From positions 1 to 39,279 of the forward strand of contig JAJFFW010000061.1 in NCBI GenBank assembly GCA_021776435.1: a stretch of DNA of 39,279 nt, in the 5' to 3' direction. Position numbers and translations under genes: made by a program. Positions 26,341-32,771 of this stretch are shown here, one piece after another. The notes under the pieces were generated by a model that saw only the letters and a list, made by a program, of their open reading frames with translations, ran no database searches and was not told the DNA's origin. The stretch comes from Parvularculaceae bacterium. Its GTDB lineage: Bacteria; Pseudomonadota; Alphaproteobacteria; Caulobacterales; Parvularculaceae. Numbering within the stretch: the first letter of the stretch is position 1; the number at the start of each line of letters is the position of its first letter.

Positions 26341-27654
26341 ATGATCATGATTACTGAACCCTTTCTTGTGATTGCCCTTGGTGTCGTGATCTACGGGGTC
26401 TTTTCAAAGTCGCTCTCAAATTCGGTATTCACGGCGCCGATGGTATTTGTGTTTATGGGGCTCGCCGCCGGCCAATCAGGTTTGGGGTGGATCCGGATTG
26501 AAGTGGATAACGAGACGCTGGAGGGTTTTGGTGAACTCACTCTGGGTCTTATTTTGTTTGCGGATGCGGCCTGCACGAACACGCGGCGATTGTTGAAAGA
26601 ACATTCCATGCCGTGGCGATTGCTGCTGATATCGCTTCCGCTGACGATCGCGTTTGGCGCGCTTTTGGCGATCGGGATATTTCCGAACCTCTCTTGGCAG
26701 GAGGCGGCGCTGGTTGCGGCGATCCTGGCGCCGACGGATGCCGCCCTCGGCTATGCCGTGGTCACCAGCAAGCATGTGCCCGACCGTATTCGACAGGCGA
26801 TATTAGTTGAATCCGGTCTGAATGATGGGTTGGCTCTGCCGGTGGTCTTGCTTTTCGCCGCCCTCGCTTTCAGCACCATGTCCGGAGAATCCCATAGCGT
26901 TGGGTATTGGCTCGGATTTGCTGGCAAGCAGGTGGTTCTCGGCGTTGGTGTCGGGCTGTTGCTCGGATACGGCCTCGCTCGTCTCGTCCATTACGCCGAC
27001 GGCAAAGGTTGGATCGCCGCCAGCTTCCGAAATCTGACCTCGTTAGGCGTTGCCTTGATCACGCTTTTGATCGCTGAGGCAGTCGGCGGTAACGGATTTA
27101 TCGCCGCCTTTGTCGGGGGACTTGCTTTCGGCGGCACGTGCCAGGCCCGCTCAGGCGCCTTGGTCAGCTTTGTCGAAGAAGAAGGACAGCTATTCAGCTT
27201 GCTGATCTTTTTCTTTTTCGGGGCCGTTCTGTTGCCGGCGGCTCTTGATCATTTCACAGCGTTTTGTGTGCTTTATGCCCTGTTGAGTCTCACGTTCATC
27301 CGTATGGCGCCAACGGCGATCTCACTCATCGGCCTCAAACTGAAATGGCCTTCGATTGCTTTTATTGGCTGGTTCGGGCCACGCGGGCTCGCTTCCATTC
27401 TGTTTTTGATGATTGCAGTCGAGCATGAGGAGATCGGTCGACTGACGGACATTGAAGCGATCGTTTACATCACCGTATTCTTGAGCGTCGTCCTCCACGG
27501 TGTGACGGCGGCGCCTTTCTCACGACTTTATGGAAAATCCGAGGCTGCGAAGGTTGATGGCGCAAGAACCGGGAATGGTCCGCCGGTGTTTGTCGTCCGG
27601 GTGCAAAAAATGCTGATGCGGATTGGCCGGCGACGGACAGATGAAAACGCTTAA
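26341..27654 (+). CDS. CPA1-family cation/proton antiporter
   Basis: Inner-membrane protein of 437 aa with about 12 hydrophobic segments. The CPA1/NhaP-type ion-binding motif is VESGLNDGLALPVV (Asn-Asp pair), with ILAPTDAALG in the preceding helix and GPRGLASILF further on. It would exchange Na+ or K+ for H+. The start ATG at 26341 lacks a strong ribosome-binding sequence; a second in-frame ATG is two codons on. It follows hutC by 27 bp and may be read from the hut promoter. No histidine or urocanate permease is present in this cluster, and this protein does not look like one. It converges with the next gene with only 3 bp between the stops. Confidence 0.87.
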   Translation: MIMITEPFLVIALGVVIYGVFSKSLSNSVFTAPMVFVFMGLAAGQSGLGWIRIEVDNETLEGFGELTLGLILFADAACTNTRRLLKEHSMPWRLLLISLPLTIAFGALLAIGIFPNLSWQEAALVAAILAPTDAALGYAVVTSKHVPDRIRQAILVESGLNDGLALPVVLLFAALAFSTMSGESHSVGYWLGFAGKQVVLGVGVGLLLGYGLARLVHYADGKGWIAASFRNLTSLGVALITLLIAEAVGGNGFIAAFVGGLAFGGTCQARSGALVSFVEEEGQLFSLLIFFFFGAVLLPAALDHFTAFCVLYALLSLTFIRMAPTAISLIGLKLKWPSIAFIGWFGPRGLASILFLMIAVEHEEIGRLTDIEAIVYITVFLSVVLHGVTAAPFSRLYGKSEAAKVDGARTGNGPPVFVVRVQKMLMRIGRRRTDENA

Positions 27655-27657
27655 CGC

Positions 27658-28464
27658 TTAGATACGCCGATAGGCGTTAACATCAGCCCGGAATTGAAGA
27701 AGATCGCCAACGCGGATGATCTCTCCCTCGGCCGTCACTGGATCAGCCACGAGGGGTAAAATATCGAGCGGAACCGGGCCGCCTTCGGCGTCCGTCATCA
27801 AGAGGACGGTTTCTCGGCCGTCTTTTGTGCGGGCCCAGAAACTCGGTGGGATACCGCCCCGGATGCACAGGCTCGCGCATGCCTTATGGGTCTTGCCTCT
27901 CCCTGGGCGCATAACACCAAAAAAGCATTTCGTGTCCATGATTGTTCCGGCGAGCTGCGCGCGGCCCAGGCTTTCCTCCGTAGGCGAAGAGAGAGTTGAG
28001 ATCTGGTCTGCCGGGAGATCTTGCGAATCGCTGATCCAGTCGCCGACAAACGGAGGAACTTCGAGAAGTTGCCGGTTCTTGCGTTGGACGATGACACCAT
28101 CCGCTTTGACAGCGTGGCCCTGGGTTTCGGAAAAATCATAGCCGGTGTTGCATTTTCCCTGGGCGATTATCAGCATCGATCGCAGGCCATAGACGGAGGC
28201 GGCGTCCGCGACGCGGATCATCGGGTAGGGGGCATGTACGAGTACGCCGGTGACCGAATGGGGTGCGGTCGTCAGCCTGGCGCCCGCACCCGGATCGCTC
28301 ACATTCTTGGCGATAGCATAGCTTGCGCCTGATGTTCCAAGCAAAGCTAACGGAAGTGCGCCGAACAGGAATCGACGATCCACAACGGGGACTTTGTCCC
28401 AACCGACAAACATATCGTGCTTGTCATTTTTCGAAGGATTCAAGACGCCGGGCTTTAAACTCAT
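27658..28464 (-). CDS. Membrane-anchored protein with C-x15-C-x3-C motif, Rieske cluster partner
   Basis: Unrecognised family, 268 aa. Residues 29-50 hold a Tat-like signal or anchor (DRRFLFG followed by a hydrophobic run), so the bulk probably lies in the periplasm. Four cysteines are present: C105 in QGKCN, and C180, C196 and C200 in a striking segment (TKCFFGVMRPG, then KTHKACASLCIRGG) with His193. This spacing suggests a metal, haem or disulfide site, but I cannot name a cofactor. A Tat-like signal suits a cofactor-loaded protein. It overlaps the upstream membrane-Rieske gene by 4 bp and is the last gene of that operon, so it is likely an electron-transfer partner or assembly factor. Confidence 0.75.
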   Translation of the reverse strand: MSLKPGVLNPSKNDKHDMFVGWDKVPVVDRRFLFGALPLALLGTSGASYAIAKNVSDPGAGARLTTAPHSVTGVLVHAPYPMIRVADAASVYGLRSMLIIAQGKCNTGYDFSETQGHAVKADGVIVQRKNRQLLEVPPFVGDWISDSQDLPADQISTLSSPTEESLGRAQLAGTIMDTKCFFGVMRPGRGKTHKACASLCIRGGIPPSFWARTKDGRETVLLMTDAEGGPVPLDILPLVADPVTAEGEIIRVGDLLQFRADVNAYRRI

Positions 28465-29537
28465 GATGCAAGCTCCTCGTCGATACTCACCGGGTCGATG
28501 ATCGCCGGTTCAACCCGCGCGCCAGGCTTGTTCGCTTTAGGGTCGATAAGGATGACGCCGTTTTCAATGCGCACATTATAGGTGGCGACTTTTTCGGTGA
28601 AGGGGGGCGGAGATATCCCATCTTCAGGGCTATATTGCCAACCATGCCATGGGCAGACGATGCAGCTGTCAATAACGCGCCCTTCTCCCAAAGGGCCGTT
28701 CTGGTGGCGGCATACATTGGTGATTGCGGCGATCTTTCCGTCATAACGAAAAACGGCAACCCGTTCGCCGCCAGGCAACGGGGCGATCACGGCCCGCTTT
28801 TCAGGGATGTCTAAGGGGGAGCCAATCTCAACCCATCCCTTTTTTTTCAGATGCCGCAATCCGCTGTCTGTGCGCCATTCGCGAAACCCTGCCGTGAGGT
28901 GCAACATCGCAACAAGTCCAAATGCCCCCAAGGTCAATACAGCATAGACGATAGATTTTTCCGTATAGAGCGCGCCCAAAGTGATATGCAGGATCAAGAT
29001 GGCGTAGGCTGGATAGATCAACATATGCAGCGCCTTCCAGACCGGCGCTGACAAATTGTTCAACCAGAAATCATGACTTGTCGCCGCCATCAAAAACAAA
29101 ACGATCAACGCAGCGAGTCCCAGGATTTCAAACGGAAAGCCCGGAATGGAATCGTAAAGCGGGTTGCTGACAAAGAGTGAAACGAACGGATTTAATGGAC
29201 CGGCGGCGTGATACCACATCAGCGCTAATACGAAATGCAGAAACGAAACAAGAAACGTTGTGACGCCCAGGTGACGACGATTGTAAAGGAAGGGATTGAA
29301 TCGCGGCGACAGGCGCGCCAAAGGACCGATCATCAAGACGATTGTCAGCATTGAAAATGCGGCTGAGCCGAGCGCGCGTATCATAAGACCGACCGGCTCG
29401 GCCGTGTGGCCAGAGGGGTATGTTTTCAGCCCGATCACCATGAACAGCCCGATGAAAACGACCAGCGAAATGATCATATAAAGATCGTATACGACTTTAT
29501 TTTTGTTCCATTGAACCGCCTGGTATTGATGCCCCAT
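28461..29537 (-). CDS. Ferric-reductase-like membrane domain fused to a Rieske [2Fe-2S] domain
   Basis: Fusion protein of 358 aa. Residues 20-215 form about six membrane helices of the ferric-reductase/MsrQ-like type, with histidines on several helices (near 89, 101, 171 and 184) that could bind b-haem. A Rieske domain follows: CRHQNGPLGEG (C276, H278) and CPWHGW (C295, H298), with the usual 16 residues between the pairs. Flavin and NAD(P)H domains of true ferric reductases are absent, so the Rieske cluster seems to replace them as the electron entry or exit. Translation probably starts at ATG 29537, which shares a base with the upstream small gene's stop; TTG 29540 is an alternative. It is co-translated with the Cys/His protein downstream. 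Confidence 0.85.
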   Translation of the reverse strand: MGHQYQAVQWNKNKVVYDLYMIISLVVFIGLFMVIGLKTYPSGHTAEPVGLMIRALGSAAFSMLTIVLMIGPLARLSPRFNPFLYNRRHLGVTTFLVSFLHFVLALMWYHAAGPLNPFVSLFVSNPLYDSIPGFPFEILGLAALIVLFLMAATSHDFWLNNLSAPVWKALHMLIYPAYAILILHITLGALYTEKSIVYAVLTLGAFGLVAMLHLTAGFREWRTDSGLRHLKKKGWVEIGSPLDIPEKRAVIAPLPGGERVAVFRYDGKIAAITNVCRHQNGPLGEGRVIDSCIVCPWHGWQYSPEDGISPPPFTEKVATYNVRIENGVILIDPKANKPGARVEPAIIDPVSIDEELAS

Positions 29538-29680
29538 CAATCCACCTCCTCAACGCCGGGCGGCAATTCGCTAAAGGGCGTATCCGGCGCCAGCGATAAA
29601 GCGATCAGCGCCGCCGCAAGAGTCAGCGGCGCCAAGGCAAGCCAAATCAAAAAATGAATACGTCTAAGCGGCCGTCTCAT
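29537..29680 (-). CDS. 47-aa single-helix membrane protein
   Basis: Small open frame starting MRRPLRRIHFLIWLALAP, then an Ala/Leu-rich hydrophobic helix and a short acidic tail ending GVEEVD. A positively charged start before one helix predicts an N-in membrane protein. It fits exactly between the 76-aa gene (4-bp gap) and the membrane-Rieske gene (TGATG, one-base overlap), which supports it being real. The coding sequence contains a GAGGAGGTG stretch that serves as ribosome-binding site for the next gene. The function is unknown; a small subunit of the membrane complex is an inference. Confidence 0.65.
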   Translation of the reverse strand: MRRPLRRIHFLIWLALAPLTLAAALIALSLAPDTPFSELPPGVEEVD

Positions 29681-29684
29681 AATT

Positions 29685-29915
29685 TTAATCCGTTGGCTTG
29701 TTGATTTTGCGCAATGAAAGCAACCTTATGATCATGATCGGCCATAGCCCAATGAAGCCGGGAAGGATGATCAATCGAAAGCGGGCATTTGCGCCGTGCG
29801 CCGCGTGATCAATGCGCCCGACCCCAAACAACACGAATAAAATTCCTGTGATTAATCCAATGCTGAGATAACCGGCAACGCAGCTTAAAATTGTTTCAGC
29901 AAAAACGACGGTCAT
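29685..29915 (-). CDS. Small two-helix membrane protein, first gene of the membrane-Rieske operon
   Basis: 76 aa from ATG 29915 (a GTG at 29927 would add four residues). Two hydrophobic helices (about residues 5-32 and 46-64) flank a polar loop containing IDHAAHGANARF with two histidines. No family is recognised. It is 4 bp upstream of the 47-aa gene and appears to open the operon reading towards 27658. It may be a small subunit of the same membrane complex. Confidence 0.65.
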   Translation of the reverse strand: MTVVFAETILSCVAGYLSIGLITGILFVLFGVGRIDHAAHGANARFRLIILPGFIGLWPIMIIRLLSLRKINKPTD

Positions 29916-30461
29916 ATTTGGGTCCACATATACGCAACCAATCTGCTTTCAAAAGGTGAACAGTCACGAGATCACCATTTTCAAAGGGATTGTACTTTTA
30001 AAGCAAGACCTATCGCGATATCGATGATCACATCTGCAAGCGCTGGGTCTGCCCGCGCCAATCCGGTAGGTCTTGGGTCCGGAGCACCCGTTTTCTATGG
30101 GGGTTCTCGCGCTGACGGGGTTTTACAATCAAAACTAGTGTGGTGGATTTGAAGTTCGTTACATAATTCGCAGCTTGCTCACAACGAACTTCAAATCCAA
30201 AACCACACTAGAATCATAAGCTTGCTAGTGTCCTTATCGAATCCGAAGTTCGTCTTGAGCGTGCTGCATAATGTAACGAACTTCGGATTCGGGACACTAG
30301 CGCTCACTTGCGGCCTTCAACTGGCAGCCGGTGAGTTTGTGTGTAAAGATTCCAGACGCCAGTTCAGACCAAGCACGATCTTATCCCATTCGTGATTTGG
30401 TTTTGATGGCGTTGCGACGGACGATGGACTTGAAAGATTTGTATCAAAGTAGAGGTCTCTT
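29916..30461. other. 546-bp divergent intergenic region holding the right double-hairpin element
   Basis: The gap between the two divergent Rieske units. Its centre is the palindromic element at 30135-30300. To its left (about 29960-30110) a short minus-strand frame reads through residues such as RADPALADVIIDIAIGLAL before a stop, which may be the tail of a lost gene. To its right (30301-30461) lies the leader of the Rieske-ThDP gene, with AGAGGT just before the ATG. No clear promoter hexamers were identified. Confidence 0.6.
30135..30300 (+). repeat. Complete double-hairpin palindromic element (right copy)
   Basis: Full 166-bp version of the element at the window start, in inverted orientation. 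Unit A is 30135-30211 (77 bp), the 13-base spacer is 30212-30224 and unit B is 30225-30300 (76 bp). Both units begin with CTAGTGT and end with ACACTAG. Unit A has arms GGATTTGAAGTTCGTT and complement; unit B has CGAATCCGAAGTTCGT and complement. Each has a few unpaired bases on one arm and a loop of roughly 20 bases. The match to the left copy over 140 bases shows one difference (AAGCTTG here, AAACTTG there). Confidence 0.93.
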
Positions 30462-32537
30462 ATGATGCGCAAGCTGTTCAGCTTGTTTCAGAGAAAACAG
30501 GAAAACGAGTCTGTTGTGAGTGAAAAGCCAGAAATGCATTTCGCGGATTTCACCAATGTGGACCGGGATTCACTCGATTGGTTCAAGGTCGCCGAGAAGG
30601 ATCGCTTGCCTGAAGGGCGCGTGATGTCCGTCACTGCGGGAGGGAAAACCCTCGCGCTCGTTCATTTTGAGGGCCAATACGCCGCGATGGATAATCATTG
30701 CCCGCATCAGGGCGGCCCGCTTGGAGAAGGTTCCATCGAAAAAGGCATTGATGGTCAATGCTGGTTGCGCTGTCCCTGGCATGGTTGGGACTTTGATCCT
30801 CTCACCGGTAAACCACCTGGCGGACACGAAGATTCCGGCCAGACGATGTATCCGGTCGAAGAACGCGCAGACGGGATTTATGTCGGCGTGCCAGCGCCGG
30901 CTGCCCATGAACAGGATGTTTCTGACGTCATCGTCGCCACGATGGTCAATTGGGGATTGAAACGGGTCTTCGGTATGGTTGGCCACTCAAATCTCGGTCT
31001 TGCGGAAGCCTTCCGGCGACGTGAAGTCTCCGGCGACATCACCTATATCGGAATTCGCCATGAGGGCGCCGCTTCCTTCGCGTGTTCCGGCTATGCGAAA
31101 CTGAGCGGTCGACCGGCTGCGTGTATGTCGATCGCCGGGCCAGGTGCGACGAATCTGATGACGGGATTATGGGACGCAAAAGTTGACCGGGCGCCGGTGA
31201 TAGCCTGCACCGGTCAGGTGCAAACCCAATTCTTTTCGCCATTCGCCTTTCAAGACATCGACTTACTGGCGGCTTTCAAGCCCGTCGCTGCATTCAGCAA
31301 TATGGTTTTATCGACTTCCAACCATGCCGAAATCACCAATCTGGCAATGAAAACCGCCCTCGTTGAACGCAATGTCGCCCATCTCGTTTTTCCTGACGAT
31401 ATTCAGACCATGGAGATTCCTGAGGCAAAACCGGGAGGGCCGGCCGGGCGTATGGGGGTGATCAATATTGCTCCCGCACAAGAAAGCATCGACGCAGCGC
31501 TTCATGAAATCCGTTCCGCCAAGCGTCCAATCATCATTGCCGGTTATGGCGCCCAGGAAGCGATGCCACATGTCATTGGATTGGCTGAACGATTGCGCTG
31601 TCCCATATTGACGACGTTTAAGGCGAAGGGCCAGATAGCGGACATCCATCCCAATGCAGCCGGTGTCCTGGGGCGATCCGGGACCCCCATCGCAAGTTGG
31701 TTCATGAATGAGAGCGATCTCATCATCGCTCTTGGGGCGTCCTTTTCCATGCACACAGGAATCGAGCCAACTAAAAAAATCGTGCAAGTTGATTTCGACC
31801 GTATGCATCTTGGTAAAGGCCACCCTGTGACCGTTCCGGTATGGGGTGAACTCGGTTCAACATTGCAGATTTTTTGTAATGCGCTCAACGGACGCTTGTC
31901 CGCCACGGATCAACGCGGAGAGTTGAAAGAACGTTGGGCGTTATGGCGCCGTGAAAAGGAACGTCGGCTCACGGAAGATCGGGGCATGGGAATTTCCGCA
32001 GCTGCACTTTTCCATGCATTGACCAAAGTTGCGCCGCCTGACGCGATCATGCCGGTTGACGTTGGTAATAACACGTATTCATTCGGGCGGTATTTCGAAC
32101 CCTGTGGTCAACGTGTCCTGATGTCCGGATATCTTGGCTCGATTGGCTTTGGATTTCCGGCTGCGATGGGAGCCTGGGCGGCGACACAAGATTTTCCAGA
32201 ATATCAAGGTCGCAAGGTCGTTTCTATTTCCGGGGACGGTGGATTCGGTCAGTATGCGATGGAATTTACAACGGCTGTCCATTACAATATGGACATTACT
32301 CATATCCTTATGAACAATTGCGAACTCGGAAAAATTACCAAAGAACAACGCGCCGGCGAATGGCCTGTCTGGCAGACCGCACTGACCAATCCGAACTTCT
32401 CAGACTTCGCAAACAGCGTCGGCGGGAAGGGTGTGCGGATTGAGCGAAAAGAAGACCTTGAACGTGTAATTTCACAATCTATCGCCTATAAAGGCCCGGT
32501 TCTGGTCGAGGTGATGACTGATTCGGAACTTGTCTAA
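30462..32537 (+). CDS. Rieske [2Fe-2S] domain fused to a thiamine-diphosphate-dependent enzyme
   Basis: Two-part enzyme of 691 aa. Residues about 38-145 form a Rieske ferredoxin-like domain with CPHQGGPLGEG (C80, H82) and CPWHGW (C104, H107). Residues about 153-691 form a complete ThDP enzyme of the acetolactate synthase/pyruvate oxidase group: catalytic Glu201 in RHEGAASFACSGYA, the GPGATN loop, a central domain that could bind FAD, and the ThDP/Mg motif G591-D592-G593 ending in MNN (618-619). The likely reaction is decarboxylation of a 2-oxo acid, with the Rieske cluster receiving electrons; the substrate is not readable. Two ATGs are adjacent at 30462 and 30465, with AGAGGT upstream. It is divergent from the membrane-Rieske operon and followed by a porin. 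Confidence 0.88.
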   Translation: MMRKLFSLFQRKQENESVVSEKPEMHFADFTNVDRDSLDWFKVAEKDRLPEGRVMSVTAGGKTLALVHFEGQYAAMDNHCPHQGGPLGEGSIEKGIDGQCWLRCPWHGWDFDPLTGKPPGGHEDSGQTMYPVEERADGIYVGVPAPAAHEQDVSDVIVATMVNWGLKRVFGMVGHSNLGLAEAFRRREVSGDITYIGIRHEGAASFACSGYAKLSGRPAACMSIAGPGATNLMTGLWDAKVDRAPVIACTGQVQTQFFSPFAFQDIDLLAAFKPVAAFSNMVLSTSNHAEITNLAMKTALVERNVAHLVFPDDIQTMEIPEAKPGGPAGRMGVINIAPAQESIDAALHEIRSAKRPIIIAGYGAQEAMPHVIGLAERLRCPILTTFKAKGQIADIHPNAAGVLGRSGTPIASWFMNESDLIIALGASFSMHTGIEPTKKIVQVDFDRMHLGKGHPVTVPVWGELGSTLQIFCNALNGRLSATDQRGELKERWALWRREKERRLTEDRGMGISAAALFHALTKVAPPDAIMPVDVGNNTYSFGRYFEPCGQRVLMSGYLGSIGFGFPAAMGAWAATQDFPEYQGRKVVSISGDGGFGQYAMEFTTAVHYNMDITHILMNNCELGKITKEQRAGEWPVWQTALTNPNFSDFANSVGGKGVRIERKEDLERVISQSIAYKGPVLVEVMTDSELV

Positions 32538-32675
32538 ACGTTGATGATATTGCAGTTTTTGAGGGCAAGTTCTCTAAAAACACCAAGGCCTGCAAAGCTA
32601 GGGTTTGGGCGTGTTGAGTTACTGCACTGTTGTATATTTATACCATGGCCAGGATGGAAATCATGTTTAAGTAGT

Positions 32676-32715
32676 CTTTCAAGAATCTGTCACAAATCCG
32701 ATAAACGAATGTCAT
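32676..32715 (+). promoter_or_regulatory. Two tandem Pho-box-like sites upstream of the OprO/P porin
   Basis: CTTTCAAGAATCTGTCAC (32676-32693) matches the E. coli-type Pho box CTGTCATAAATCTGTCAC at 15 of 18 positions. The 7-mers at 32676, 32687, 32698 and 32709 (CTTTCAA, CTGTCAC, CCGATAA, ATGTCAT) keep the 11-base spacing of PhoB half-sites; the third is weak. TATTTA at 32723-32728 could be the -10 element at the usual distance. This fits a phosphate-starvation promoter for the downstream porin. Confidence 0.65.
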
Positions 32716-32771
32716 CAAATGATATTTATCAGCCTCCAACAAGCACCGTCGAAAATAGCGTTCAGAGAATT

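Noticed and set aside
27655-27690. Hairpin ACGCC-GATA-GGCGT at the convergent stops as a terminator
   Set aside because: The stem is only 5 bp, lies within the coding end of the 268-aa gene and has no T-run.
29960-30110. Short minus-strand frame reading through RADPALADVIIDIAIGLAL
   Set aside because: Protein-like and possibly the tail of a lost gene, but only about 37 codons after a stop, with no start or ribosome-binding site, so not called as a gene or pseudogene.
32541-32771. N-terminal extension of the second porin frame
   Set aside because: The 77 extra residues do not look like a signal peptide and lie upstream of or across the predicted Pho-box promoter. A proper signal peptide follows ATG 32772.
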